Assembly: GCA_018907035.1 (NCBI GenBank)
Contig: JACCIC010000029.1
Span: forward strand, 1,506,501 to 1,570,500
DNA from: Sycobia sp. Sy_11
Taxonomy: Eukaryota; Arthropoda; Insecta; Hymenoptera; Epichrysomallidae
Direction of reading: 5' to 3'
Length of the DNA: 64,000 nucleotides
The notes below the pieces were generated by a model. It was not told the origin of the DNA. It searched no databases and saw only the letters and a program-made list of their open reading frames with translations. Position 1 is the stretch's first letter; each line of letters starts with the position of its first letter. A program made the position numbers and the translations under genes. Shown piece by piece: positions 32,929 to 44,977 of the stretch.

Positions 32929-32980
32929 TGGCCCGATGAGATGCGTTTAGGAATGCATGAAATGCCAGGCTGCATGACAG

Positions 32981-32982
32981 CT

Positions 32983-33014
<32 letters not shown>
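32981..33014. repeat. (GA)n microsatellite
   Basis: AGAGAG run followed by a short G tract. Confidence 0.9.
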
Positions 33015-33016
<2 letters not shown>

Positions 33017-33320
33017 GGGGGTGATGTGTTTAAATTGAGCAATGTTTCTCTGCACAATCTCTACCGTACAAACCAAAGTTAAAATAAAAAATACTAATAA
33101 ATGCAAGACAATAAAAAATAATGATAAATAGAAAATTTTGTGATGTCCTATAAAGTAATTTTAACTCATCTTACAATACTAACTCTTTATTCTATTCTCA
33201 TATATCTCTTTTCATACTAATACGTAATTCACTCAATACATTCTAATATATATTCCATTCATCTAACGTATATACGTCAATATCTTTATTTACTATTTTT
33301 GTACATATACGTAATTTATT

Positions 33321-33324
<4 letters not shown>

Positions 33325-33364
<40 letters not shown>
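33325..33364. repeat. (AT)n microsatellite
   Basis: About 19 AT units just left of the second LTR-like block. Confidence 0.9.
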
Positions 33365-33366
<2 letters not shown>

Positions 33367-33607
33367 ATAATTCAGGATAGTTTGGCAGATATAGGCAAGT
33401 ACAATTGTTGTTCCACCTCGCACGCTCCCGTTTCACCGTGTCTACAGCCACGCGTATCCCCGTGTCTCCCTTACCACGCCACCGCGTCCCGTATATTTGA
33501 TATATATAGAAGAACGATAGAACCCTCTCGGGATTGAGTCTCGTCGACTCATTGTAAATAGAGCTTTTAACAGCAGCCGCGCTACCTTGTAAATGTCAAA
33601 TTAATAA

Positions 33608-33658
<51 letters not shown>

Positions 33659-33757
33659 ATATTTGCTTGTTCTTATTTTCCCCCTCTATCCCATATAGGA
33701 TTGACGTCAAGCAGCGAATGCAGGTAAGAGAAGCCGTGTGATAGTACACCGGTTGTA
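33365..33757 (+). repeat. LTR-like block 2 with splice-like leader
   Basis: Contains AATAAATG at about 33,602 followed by an AT microsatellite (33,609-33,650), a pyrimidine tract ending CCTCTATCCCATATAG, a short stretch, CAGGTAAGAG (about 33,720), and GTTGTAAA before TCGCGCCCAACGAGAG, a one-base variant of a TGGCGCCCAAC primer-binding site. It lies on the same strand and about 2 kb upstream of the Gypsy-A gag at 35,750 and could be that element's 5' LTR. Confidence 0.4.
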
Positions 33758-33770
33758 AATCGCGCCCAAC

Positions 33771-34633
33771 GAGAGCCGACGGGAGACGTAGCTAACTGCG
33801 CAATGACCATGTGGCTTGACAGCCGAACAAAAAGAGACAGAGAATAACCTCTGTAATCATGCGTAGGGTCAGTACTCCAACTCCACAAACATATTTTTGA
33901 TAATGCTACTTGCCCCTACCGTCCCCATAGGCACATAATTATATTGCAAAACTCTGCGCATAAATTACTGCTGTGTATCATTAAAATCTTTTTAATTTTT
34001 TTCGTTTGCATTTAATCATATCATGTATTACACAACACATCTTCCTTTGAAATTTTGCTCTTCCCGCCAGTACTATTAAATATAAAATTGTCCCTTTGCC
34101 TCATCGCTAAGTACAAAGTCGATAAATATGTTATAAATGTAATTAGATAAATGCTTAAGATATAATATGCTTATTTTCTGGAAATTAATTAAGTTTTCAC
34201 TTTAATATTTACATATTCAGCAAGCACTTTGTACACTGTGTCGATACAAGATCAATAGAACCATCTTGTCTGTAGTGTTTATACAGCAAAAGAGAAAATC
34301 ATTGAACCTGAATTTATATAAGCTTAAAGTTGTGCAAATCTCGCTGAATGATTCAAGAAATGTTTACATACATGAAATAAAATAAATATAATTATAATAT
34401 TGAAATGGTTTTGAAATACCAGCAGCGCTTTCTTGTGTAAATTAAACGTAATGAGTTCTGTGTGTTTTAATACACCAGTATATGTAACATACATTCTAAT
34501 AATTACTATCAATATTAAGAACAGCAAGTGTGAAGATAATATGCACGTTCGCTGCTATATCTGTAAACATGTTCACCTTAAAACCCGATTCTTTAATTGA
34601 GATAAATTTATTCATATTTACATTATCTAAAAT

Positions 34634-34684
<51 letters not shown>

Positions 34685-35073
34685 CATGTTCATATATATC
34701 ACTTCTCCTATTAATCTACATATATTATACTATATTTACTCCATAAGTATAAATTTGTGCCCTTTCCCCTTACGGCCACATCACATTTTTCTGAAGTTAG
34801 GGTTAGTCCCTTTGCCAATTTAAAAGCACAAGTATGTTATACCATCTAGAATCTATCTATAAGTCAAACAGAGAGAGAGATAGCTGTAAGCGTAACCTAA
34901 CAATGGATATTAACAATAATTATAGCTTAACAAATTAATAATTATAATATGACAAATTAACAATAATTATAATTTAACAAATAAACAACAATTTAACATA
35001 AAACCAAAATTTTATTTATTTATTCAAGTAATTGCGCTCATATTAGGAATAATCATACTATAAATAATTTCTT
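33771..35073 (+). other. AT-rich leader or intergenic sequence with (AT)n
   Basis: Contains an AT microsatellite at about 34,638-34,682. Possibly the untranslated leader of the Gypsy-A element; no coding sequence. Confidence 0.35.
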
Positions 35074-35090
35074 TTAATATTAAATAAATT

Positions 35091-35703
35091 AATAAATATT
35101 TTTTTCATTGGTCTTACAGTCCAATCAAATCAATCGAAAACAATACGTAACAACATCAATACACATCTACATTAACATTAATACATTAATACACAAGAAT
35201 AATAAAAACAAAAATAAAAAATTAAAAATTAAATTAAAAATTATAATAACAGTCAGACTGTCCTTATTTACAATCACCCCCGTAGACTAATCTAAAAATA
35301 AAATATTAGTTGAAAAAATTTTTGTTAGTAAAATGCAGTCTGACTGTCCCCACCACCCTTACCTAATTGAAGACGCACATTGGTAAGTTAATTAATTACA
35401 GTGCCTAATTTGGGAGAGTCAGACTGCACTTTACTAAGAAAATTTTTTTGAGCTAATATTTTATTTTCAGATTAGTCTACGAGGGTGATTGTAAATAAGG
35501 ACAGTCCGTTATTATAATTTTTAATTTAATTTTTAATTTTTTATTTTTGTTTTTATTGTTCTTGAGTATTGATGTATTAATGTTAATGTAGATGTGCATT
35601 GATGTTGTTACGTATTGTTTTCGATTGATTTGATTGGACTGTAAGACCAATGAAAAAATATTTATTAATTTGTATATAAGCAGTCGACAAAAGTACAATT
35701 AAA
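35091..35703 (+). mobile_element. inverted-unit element, copy C, with 17-bp target duplication
   Basis: Starts AATAAATATTTTTTTCATTGG, contains TCTTACAGTCCAATCAAATC, ACAGTCAGACTGTCC and CCCCGTAGACTAATC, a short centre without the hammerhead core, then the inverted arm and the terminus GCAGTCGACAAAAGTACAATT. TTAATATTAAATAAATT at 35,074-35,090 is repeated exactly at 35,704-35,720. One arm lacks the outer TTGTACTTTTGTCGAC segment while the other is complete. A long target duplication with one ragged end points to reverse-transcription-based insertion rather than cut-and-paste transposition. Confidence 0.75.
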
Positions 35704-35749
35704 TTAATATTAAATAAATTTAATTAGTTTAACTATTAACTAAATTGAA

Positions 35750-37560
35750 ATGGCATCCGCGCCGATCATAGACGACATAATGGCGAGTGAAAAAAGACGG
35801 CTGAACAGTATGTTCGCCGAAATAACTAAAGAGTAGCTGCTAAAAAAAGCTCAACTCCAGAAAATAAAATTAAGTGAGTCACCACAGGTTCTTCGTGACA
35901 GGCTGACTCGATGTCAATTACGCCAGTTATCAGATATAACGAACGTCCTCAATTCAACATAAATCGACAACAAGGTAGTAGTAGCTACCAACATAACCCT
36001 GAACAGGGAAGAATATAGAACAAGCAAACGACAAGCGCACAACAAAGCTGTAGCAATATGCCGCCACCGTGGCCAATGTTTCCACACTTTTCTTTATCGC
36101 AAGATAATCTCTCAACAGGAACGGCGCTACCGGCCCATAGCGCCGGTATGAATAATGGTAACAATTTGCCGGATATATAGAATAATGCCAGCACCTTGGC
36201 AGTAGCGATGCAGCAATGCCTAGTCTTGATGAACATTCAGGCACAGCACACGCCACAATGCACACCTCCATCGCAGATAAGCAGACAAGAGCCACAAGTA
36301 GCGTCGACCATGCGAAACAGAGGCAGCACGTGCGATAGAATGTATATGAGAAAAACGCGAGCAGATCAGAGGCTCCGACAATGGCAAGTGCGCTTCTCTG
36401 GAGAACCGCGAGAAGGAGTCGACGAGTTCATAGAAAGGCTCGAGGAAATCATAGGGAGCTTATAAATTCCCGTAGAGGATGTATTAAAACTCATACCGGG
36501 TCCAAATGAGTCCATCGGAGCTTATTTAATACGCATGAGAGTGCTGCTAGAAAAAACGGCAGCACCACTTCCCGTCGACACGCAGTTGGACAAAATATAC
36601 CTCAATATGCACCCCGACTTTTTAGACAAGATCAATCGCAGTGACTTCAGCTCAATTGATGAATTGCAGCAAATAGGACAACAGATAAAGCTGAAAAGGC
36701 AGCATACCAAGCGATATAAGGCACCACCACCTGCTGTCAAATGCATAGTCACTACAGCTATATGTTCCTCAGCTGACCGAATAAGCCCAAACGGTCGATC
36801 GAGAGCAGCTGCTCTATATGAAGATAAACCAAAAGAGGTAACAAAGCACATTACTCTTATTGAACCAACAGCCTCAATACTGATGAATACGGAAGAGAGA
36901 CGGCGAGATACCACGCCGGATGGGAGGAAGTGGAGCACCTTCACCGCCGGTGAACAGAAGGCGATCATCAGAGAGGCAGTCCGAAACAACTAGACGCTTC
37001 AGAAGTCCGTCTACTGAATAACGTCCATCACAACCGTCCCGATCCACACACTCATCCTATCGGCCATCATCAAGCCGAAACAGGAGTCCATCACCCCAAT
37101 ATGGCCGATCATATTCACGACAGAACCTTGAATGAGCATACTTCTCGTACCGTGATACGAGTGAGCAGCACAGATATTCTCGACCTTGTTTGGAGGATAG
37201 ATGAGACAGGATTACCAGTCGTGACAGATTAGCCAGTCCCGACAGACAGTGCCGAGAAAGGTCTCGGACGCCACCGAATAGAAAACCTAGGAGAAACAGC
37301 CCTAGGCCGGGCAACCGATCATGCTGGATTTGTAGCAGACCAGGTCACTGGGTAGATCGATGCCCTGATAAACGCAAGCTGCACTGTTTTAATTGGAGAC
37401 AAAATGATGTCACCACTGCTAACTGTACTCGTTGGAGCCCCAACAGGCATGTGTCGGAAAAGTAAGAAGGGAACCGGAAAATTCAGTCAACTCCAGAACG
37501 CCCAATCACATGGCTCCAACAAGTAGTGACGAGTATGGCGACCACCGCCCACATCTACCA
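35750..37560 (+). pseudogene. Gypsy-A gag (SAP-like N-terminus, capsid, CCHC)
   Basis: ATG at 35,750 lies 30 bp after the target duplication of copy C. Readable parts: MASAPIIDDIMASEKRRLN, a SAP-like helix pair KKAQLQKIKLSESPQVLRDR, a Gln-rich stretch, the capsid start RQWQVRFSGEPREGVDEFIE (about 36,379), ...SIGAYLIRMRVLLEK and YLNMHPDFLDKINRSDF, a basic linker, and a perfect CX2CX4HX4C knuckle CWICSRPGHWVDRC at about 37,323-37,364 with a degenerate second one. At least five in-frame stops are present. Confidence 0.75.
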
Positions 37561-37940
37561 AACGTCACGATACGAGTGAGTTACCCGTTTACGCCCCCTC
37601 GCGATAATACAAAACGAGGAGAATAGATTTTTCATGAATTTGGAAATAGCAGGGAAGATATTCCCAGCACTGGTAAATCCGAGGGCACGTAAATCGTACG
37701 TTGGCCCACAACCGGCAAAATTGATCAAGTCGGCGATTATATCAATTGTCTCGTACATGGAACTGACCAACCGACAGCTGTGCGGCAATGAAGGAGAAGC
37801 CGACCTCACTATCAACGTCGACCATGAAGAAACAACAGCACGCTTCAAAGTCTCGAACTCACTGAAGTACAACGTCCTTCTAGGAATGGACGTCCAAGTA
37901 AAATTAAAAATTACCATCGACTTCGCAGCAGCCACCTGAC
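37561..37940 (+). pseudogene. Gypsy-A protease, active site lost
   Basis: Aligns with the retropepsin position between gag and RT: FFMNLEIAGKIFPALVNPRA, RKSYVGPQPAK, ATARF-like flap strands and YNVLLGMDVQVKL (the ILGxD strand). The active-site Asp-Thr-Gly triplet is replaced by Asn-Pro-Arg, so proteolysis is not possible. It ends at a stop at 37,939. Confidence 0.65.
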
Positions 37941-38049
37941 ACACGCCCAGAAAAATTCTCTAAAATTTTGCAAACAGGTAGGAAGATCACTTGCAAGTGA
38001 TTACTGCGTTAGCAGCAGTAGCAGACGTGGCCACGCTTAATCAATGAGA

Positions 38050-38790
38050 GCGAGAAATACTTGAAAATAGTTTGAAAGGCTTGCTGCCAGAACAATGAAC
38101 TACTTACCACCGGCAAGGACACTCTCCCATTAAGCAACGGTTACGTCGCTTTCCCGATAAACTGCTTCGACAGACGCATGTTGAGATAGACAGACTACTT
38201 AGCGAAGGAATTATTGAGCCTTCAATGAGTTCCTGGAGTAGTTGCCCACTGATAGTATACGCTACCGTATATGGCTGTACTTCTTGATAATCTCCAAGAT
38301 GCTCGATAATTATCCAAGATAGATCTCAGGCAGGCCTATCATAAAATACTACTAGATGAGCAAAGCAAAGAGATAACGGCGTTTACCGTTCCACACAAGG
38401 GTCGATACCAATATACACGAATACGCTACGGACTAACCAATGCCCCTGTCAGCTTTCAGCGAGGCATGGGTGTCATCTTTAGTCCTGAGTAACAACCTTC
38501 AGTTTTTCTGTACATAGACGATATCATTGTCGCTACCAACTCGTTCGAAGAACATACACTAAGACTGAAGGCCGTATTACAACGCCTCAAGGAAGTAGGA
38601 CTTCCAATAAACAGCGAGAAGTCCGAATTTTGCTGCCCAGAGGTAAAATACTTGGTGTATATCGTCGGTAAAAATGAACTGCGAAAGACCCCGACAAAGT
38701 TAAACCTGTGAGGGAATATCCAGCTCGACGCAATAAGGCAGCTTCGAGCTTTCCTCGGAATGGTTGGGTGGTATGCACGCACAAAACTTA
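38050..38790 (+). pseudogene. Gypsy-A reverse transcriptase
   Basis: Ordered RT blocks in changing frames: QRLRRFPDKLLRQTHVEIDR, LLSEGIIEPSMSSWSSCPLI, a gap where the LVxKKDG...DYRxLN region should be, DLRQAYHKILLDEQSK (first catalytic Asp), TAFTVPHKGRYQYTRIRYGL, TNAPVSFQR, and the catalytic FLYIDDIIVATNSF at about 38,508-38,549. Stops are numerous. The palm catalytic motif itself is intact. Confidence 0.8.
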
Positions 38791-39300
38791 GCAGAATTCA
38801 AGCTACCCCTAACTAAACTGCTTAAGAAAAACGTACCATGGACGTGGGAATCCAAACAAGAGGGCACTTTTAATAAGTTGAAAATCTTGCTAAGGCAAGC
38901 GCCAGTATTGGCAAAGCCCGTACCAAACAGTTGGTACACCTTGCAAACGGACGCGAGCATTTATGCTTTGGGGGCTGTACTGAGCCAGACGATTCAGTGA
39001 GAAGAGCATCCCATACGATACGCCAGCAGGACACTAACAGCGTCTGAGATCAATTATACGGTAACAGAAAAAGAATATTTAGCGGTGCTGTAGGCTGTCG
39101 AGAAATTCAAGGATTATCTGTTAGGAGAATCCTTCACGGTCGTGACCGACCATAGCAGTTTAAGGTGGCCGCAAAACCCGGCAGTATGTCTGGCACGATA
39201 AGCCACGGCTCTACGGGCCTACAATATGAACATCGTCCACAGAAAGGGCGAAAACCATAAGATACCAGACGTATTATCTCGACCACCGACCGAAACGGCG
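38791..39300 (+). pseudogene. Gypsy-A RNase H
   Basis: WESKQEGTFNKLKILL, APVLAKPVPNSWYTLQTDAS (first catalytic Asp), YALGAVLSQ, IRYASRTLTASEINYTVTEK with EYLAVL (Glu), VVTDHSSLRW (Asp) and NIVHRKGENHKIPDVLSR (last Asp). All four acidic positions are visible; two stops interrupt the frame. Confidence 0.8.
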
Positions 39301-40390
39301 TCACACACTGCTTCTCTCACGCCAATAGAGAAAGACGAGTGGTGCAACCGTAAGCTAAAACAGCTACACCGTCAACGCGAAAGACTAGCTCATGGGAAAA
39401 TCGTAAACGGTCTGTTATACAAACATCATCCAGAGACAACAACAGAGACACTTGGACCAAGCACAGAGGACTAAAAGTTGGTAATCTCATCGAAAGAGAG
39501 AATAATGCACGAATCCCATAACACCACAACATCAGGGCATTTCAGAGTAGAGAAGACTCTCCATAAAGTGAGCCAAATTTGCTATTGGCCTACAATGACA
39601 GCAGGCATGTATAAATACGTGCGAAACTGTCCCGAGTGCCAAAACCATAAGGTGTCGCACAGAGCACTCGCAGGATTCATGGGAAAAATAAATATAGAAG
39701 GCCCATGGTCAACGGTCGCTGCGGATATTATGGGACCGTTTCCCACCAGCAAAGACCAATGGGGTTGCCCAAAGTATTTACTCACCGAAAATGGCACGGT
39801 ATTCGCAAATAAATTCGTAAAGGCGAAACTCGATGAATTAGGCATTCTCCAGCAATTCTTTTCACCATACGACGCGTAGGCCAATCTCGTTGAAAGTGTA
39901 AATAGGACCCTTAAATCAATGATCTCAATCTTTGTCCAAAATTACCATAAGGACTGCGACTTGCATTTGCAAGATTTCGCATTCGTGATCAATGATGAAT
40001 GATTCACCGGTACACGCTAGCACATAAGTGATGCCAACGTTCCTTAACTTTCGACGTAACCCACGCGAAATGCCAACATATCGCAATCTACATGCGCCAC
40101 CAGTCAACATAACATCACCTGTACTAGACTGGCTGGATAGAATGAAACGTATGACAGCAATTTATGAATTAGTAAAGAATAATCTACACCGTACTAACGA
40201 GAAGCAAGCGCATCAATATTAACGACATTGTGTGTCGCAGAAACCATGTACTATCATCGGGACCAGACCATTTTTCAGCCAAGTTAACGCCAGAATATAT
40301 AGCATCGTGCATATTAATAAATAAGACCTCATTCGTCATTTACGAATTAGAAGATGTGGTCAATAGGAAAAGGACAAAAGTTCATATATG
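39301..40390 (+). pseudogene. Gypsy-A integrase with internal deletion
   Basis: H2C2 module: ERIMHESHNTTTSGHFRVEK to YVRNCPECQNHK. Catalytic core: VAADIMGPFP (first Asp), then a jump directly to WGCPKYLLTENGTVF, so about 30-40 residues of the core are missing and the second catalytic Asp is Glu. Third motif region: NLVESVNRTLKSMI. The C-terminal part runs LDRMKRMTAIYELVKNNL...KQAH and VIYELEDVVNRKR. Stops follow the core. Confidence 0.8.
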
Positions 40391-41957
40391 AAAAAGTTCC
40401 ACTCCCCTAACAATCCACATACATCTCCCTTACATTCCATCAGCTACGAGCAAGAGAATATATCGAGGCAGAAGAAGAGGTCTCGGTTTACGCCACGCGG
40501 ACCCCACCAACAAGGTTCAGAGTCCTGGGGACGTTCTTTCCCCAGAGGTGCACCGTTCGTTCAAGGATGTGCACCAGAGGTGACGAAGCATTACCCTCAG
40601 ACAGACACGAGGACACTATTTTCCCCGAACGTGTACGGTCTACACAAGAACATACAGAAGAAGTAATGATACACCACCTAGATATGCAGGAAATGGTACA
40701 GGTTTTACACGAGGTGCAAGATGAAGGGACCCAAATCGAAAGATAGCAAGGTTAGGAAGGCGATGGAAACTGACATAATTTACAAACCGTTTGTTGGATG
40801 CTATGAGGCCCTAGGGGATAAAATTTCCGTGGACACTGAATCAGACAGCGACGATTTACACAATACAGGATCGCTGGAAGCCTTTCGGCGCAAGATAATA
40901 GTCCACCGCAACTCCAAACATGCGATACCGTACACATGAGGGAGACAGATACGGTCCATCAGCCTCCTACCATACCGTCCAGGCCCGAGAATACCGCTAA
41001 AAGAAGCAGCGACGGAAAAGAAACAAACAATATTCCGCCAAGAACCAATAGACTGGTTAGTAAGCCAGAGGACGGCGAAGTGCGTTTGTATAGAAGAGAC
41101 CGCTGCCCATTCATGCGATCGGTAGATACGCAAAAGACGGGTAAATGGAAAACTCGCCCCAAATGCCCGAAAAAAGAGCAGGACAAACCTGCTGAGAAAG
41201 TTATCGTTCCATCGAAGTATAAGGACGGCTAGAACACCAAAGGAGGTACAGATTCTGAAACCAACACAGATAAGCCCCTAACCCACCCAGCTGCTATGTC
41301 CCTCATGATCACGGATGATCATAGTCGAAGGCACATACCGACTTACAACCCTTTTAAAATACCCCGTGATTTAACTACAGTCGCCACTGCAGACAACGTA
41401 TCTGAAGAAGTGGCGAAGAATACAGATACCGCCAAGAAGGCTAAACACATTTTAGTATTAATGGATATAGTTGAGGAACCCTCATAAGATTTTGTACCCC
41501 CAGCCAGCCATACCCGCATACCAGCTATGCGCGAAGAATATTGGAATTGCAAGGGGTTAGGTCACGGTTACGCCGATTGCTCACACCCACGCAAAAGCAG
41601 ATTCTGCTTCAGGAGTGGCAATCCATCGAATGATGTGCAATCGTGCACCACGTGCAAGGACAGACCGACCCCTGCAGATTCGTCTGGGGAGGGGAAGAGC
41701 GAATGCTGAATGTAGGAGAAGCGGAATACAGTCGAAGAAGGCAAAGACGACGCAACAGGAATCGTCTGAAGCGAAGGTAGAAAGAACTGGCGTACACGTG
41801 CCGTAAGCCATGGTGGTGCCCACAGTCGAGGGAAATACCACCATAAATCAGCAATCCGTAGCTGAAACATTACAACAAGTAACTGGCGCACTGGGTCTCA
41901 CTACCCAGCCAGTTATGGAATGCATGCCAGGAGCATCGGTTTACTTTAACAAGTAGA
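40391..41957 (+). pseudogene. Gypsy-A post-integrase ORF with CCHC knuckle (copy 2)
   Basis: Follows the integrase end without a visible gap. Blocks: LDMQEMVQVLHEVQDE (about 40,679), RRKIIVHRNSKHAIPYT (to 40,937), SKPEDGEVRLYRRDRC with PFMRSVDTQ (about 41,059-41,130), KVIVPSKYKDG (to 41,229), YNPFKIPRDL, a CCHC-type YWNCKGLGHGYADC with the first Cys changed to Tyr (about 41,539), KSRFCF and a tail TTQPVMECMPGASVYFNK ending at a TAG at 41,955-41,957. The counterparts at 5.6-7.5 kb match block by block and share the stop position. Two readings are possible: a separate third ORF, or a C-terminal extension of Pol. No known env features are present. Confidence 0.65.
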
Positions 41958-42698
41958 AGTCGTGTATCGCCCATAAAACTTCCCAATATCACACCACATT
42001 TTTTCCTATATCATATCACATTCTTCCCCACATCTAAGTTAGGAAAAAGCCATATGAAAGCCATACTAGAGCCAATCCAAACTTTCCCCATACTAACATT
42101 GCTGATAGAGCAAGTATAGATCGGAGAGCGCAATCACGCGATTAACCCGTGTGGAGAAAGAGCGAACAATGGCTCGTATTGACGCAACAGTACTTGCGGC
42201 ATCAAGCCAGAGTGCGATTCGATCAACACCAGCCTGCTCTTCAATAATGAAGTACAAAACTCTGATACCTCCCATGTTTCTAGCGGAGCATTAAAAAAGG
42301 GAAGAAGAAGAAGAAAGCTCAGAAATACCGGCCAACCACAAGCCGACGAGAGAGCAAAGAAAACGGCTAATAAATAAGCGCTGTCTAAAAACGATGCTAC
42401 TGCCATAAGCCAGCAACATGAAGGAGTACTAAAAGGTAGTAGAAGGTAAAAGGAGAAAAAATGACAATAAGAAGAGATAAACAGCAAGAGAAGAATTCCA
42501 AAGTACGAGAAGAAGAATGAAGAATATAAAGTATAGAGATAGGGAAATTTAAATACACATAAATGGCGTCAACAATAGATATAGATGAAATAATAGAAGT
42601 AAGCGTAGATCAGGAAAAACATTAGACTTAGAAATAGACAAACACTTTAGTTGTAAGAAACAAAATAGCTTTAAATTCAATATTTTTATTATTATGTC

Positions 42699-42700
<2 letters not shown>
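41958..42700 (+). other. Gypsy-A 3' region (copy 2), LTR not identified
   Basis: Contains a stretch that matches copy 1 around AGCGAACAATGGCTC (42,157). No polypurine tract or LTR start could be placed before the T-run at 42,706. Confidence 0.4.

Positions 42701-42705
<5 letters not shown>

Positions 42706-42729
<24 letters not shown>
42706..42729. repeat. poly(T) run
   Basis: About 24 consecutive T. Confidence 0.9.
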
Positions 42730-42859
42730 ATTTTATATGATGTTAGAGGTTCTTGATTAGGGTGTAAATCAGTATGATGTACACAGGTTAGGTAGCATTA
42801 TAATAATAAGACGGTAGTATTAGGTTAAATATAGTAACGAGCAAATGGATAGATTTTGT

Positions 42860-43733
42860 TTTATTTACATGGAACATGGAGAGGAAAAGGTGGTAATAAC
42901 TTGGTGCTATGCCCGGACTATATGATGGTTGCGATAAAACCTCCTATCCGAACTCTCGTAGCTTCTGACGAGTCATCAACGAAGTGTGTGGTCTGGCGTC
43001 GTCCTGGTGGAAAACTACATTCTTCCTGTTGGCCAATTGGGGACGCTTCCGGTTGATAGCCTGCTTCAGGCGGTCCAGTTGTTCACAGTAGATGGTAGAA
43101 TTAAACGTGTGGCCATACGGGAGCAGCTCATAGTGGATGGTTCCCTTCCAATCCCACCAAACACACAGCAAAAACCTTCCTGGCCATCAATCCCGGCTTG
43201 GCCACTGTTTGGGACAGTCCACCAGCCATAGACCACGACCGTTTTCGCTTGATATTGTCTTATATGATCCATTTTTCGTCGCCAGTCATCATCCGCTTCA
43301 AAAATAAGTCGAGTTCGTTCCGTTTCAGCAGCACATCGCAGGCGTTAATTCGGTTTAGAAGGTTTTTTTGCGTCAAATCATGCGGCACCCAAAATCAAAC
43401 TATTTTTGTATCCAGCCTTCTGCAGATGGTTTCAAATGATTTGGTAACTAACTTTCATCTCCTGAGCGATGTCACGAGATCCCACATGTCGGTCTAACTC
43501 GATAAATTCCATGATTTGTTCGGTATTCATCGTCACAGGTCTTCCGCCGGCTGGCTTATCCATGTATCGTTTTCACCGGCTCTGAATCATCAGAACCATT
43601 CCTCTGGGGTTCAAAGTGATAGCGTGTCATCTCCTAAAATACCATTAATCACACGGAACGTTTCTCTAGCGGATTTGCCTTTGACGAAGGAAAACTTTAA
43701 AATAGCGCTAATTTTTGCGTTAGTGAACTCCAT
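42860..43733 (-). pseudogene. decayed mariner transposase (second lineage)
   Basis: The N-terminus starts at about 43,733 (MEFTNAKISAILKFSFVKGK). Then, in several frames, come DRHVGSRDIAQEMKVSYQ (helix-turn-helix), the catalytic-domain start ...KMDHIRQY, LCVWWDWKGTIHYELLPYG, VVFHQDDARPHTSLMTRQKL (second Asp kept, the next Asn changed to Asp), a stop in place of Trp, and SYSPGIAPSYYHLF, where the third catalytic Asp is Tyr. The C-terminus is missing. Several independent inactivating changes mark an old copy. Confidence 0.85.
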
Positions 43734-43886
43734 GTTTACACGTCTATAACTTTTGATCGCAATATCCGAACTAATCATGCATACCGTTGTTTTGTACGTT
43801 ATGTCAAGACCTTTCAAACGATTTATATTATTGCCAGATACGAGCTCTGTAGCGCTTTGTACATAGCCGCGAAATTCATAAGACAA

Positions 43887-44199
43887 AAAGGCAAAAGAGA
43901 GATATTTGACAACCTAATATAATAACGAACACCTCATAAACAAAATCTCTTTATTAAAAAATGTAATAGTAAATTAATTAAAGTAAAACAAATAGAAAGG
44001 GTTATAATAAACAAAACAAAGTTAATAATAAACTAATTAATAATAATTTAATTAATAACAAAATAACTAATAATAAAATTAAAATAATTAATAATAATAT
44101 TTTTACTATATGTAATAATAGTTTATTAAATACATTTAGTTAATAATATTTATTATTTTATTTGTTATTTTTTATGATATTTATTATTTTATTTTTTAT
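43887..44199. other. AT-rich spacer
   Basis: AATAAT-type low-complexity sequence between two mariners; nothing recognised. Confidence 0.5.
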
Positions 44200-44201
44200 T
44201 A

Positions 44202-44703
44202 TCAGGTATGTGAATAAGTCTTTCCCGCTTTTTTTCAAATTTTGAGCCTTTATTGTGAAAAAATGGTTACAAATGAATTATTGAAAGTATTTGCCATCGC
44301 TAGCTACAACTTTTTCCCATCTTTCTGGCAACATACGAATCCCGTTGCGAAAAAATTCGACTGGTTTGGCCTCTATCCAGTCATCCACCCATTTTTTGGC
44401 TTCCTTGTAGGAATGGAAGTGCTGGTCAGCCAGGCCATGCGTCATCGATCTGAAGAGATGGTAATCAGACGGAGCAACGTCTGGACTATACGGCGGGTGG
44501 GGTAGGACTTCCCATTTGAGCGTTTCGACATTTTCACGATATCAAAAATTTATGATGCGAAAAAATTTTAACTAATGTGTTAGTATGGAATTGTTGACAT
44601 ATGAATAAGCTTTTATTATGACATATGTAACCATTAAATACTCGCACAGTATTGGTGGCGCCATCTCTTACAAAAAACGGGAAAGACTTATTCACACTCC
44701 TAA
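44202..44703 (-). mobile_element. internally deleted mariner (502 bp) related to the 28-kb copy
   Basis: Both terminal repeats are present (left TCAGGTATGTGAATAAGTC, right CTTATTCACACTCCTAA), flanked by TA at 44,200-44,201 and 44,704-44,705. The left 325 bases follow 28,001-28,325 and the right part follows 29,106-29,286. A 784-bp stretch is missing, with TTTC shared at both edges of the deletion. It retains the C-terminal transposase codons but no start or catalytic centre, so it could move only with transposase supplied from elsewhere. Confidence 0.9.
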
Positions 44704-44705
44704 TA

Positions 44706-44928
44706 TTATTTTTATTATATAGATTGCAGTATATATATATTCGTTTCGCTGAAGAAGCACTTCCTAAATTTGGTGCTTCTATATTTTATTTGCGACACCA
44801 CTATTCGCGGACACCACAATCGCGGGCGCTGCTAGACAGGATTAAGTCTTAATAATTATTATAATTATTAATATTTAATTCATTAGTTTATGGATAAGGG
44901 AAAAATTTTAATTAACGTATTGATTATC

Positions 44929-44977
<49 letters not shown>

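Noticed and set aside
40391..41957. env gene of Gypsy-A
   Set aside because: No signal peptide, furin site, fusion peptide or membrane anchor; a CCHC knuckle is present instead.
43198..43749. Plus-strand open frames over the mariner at 42.9-43.7 kb
   Set aside because: Antisense shadows of a minus-strand transposase relic.
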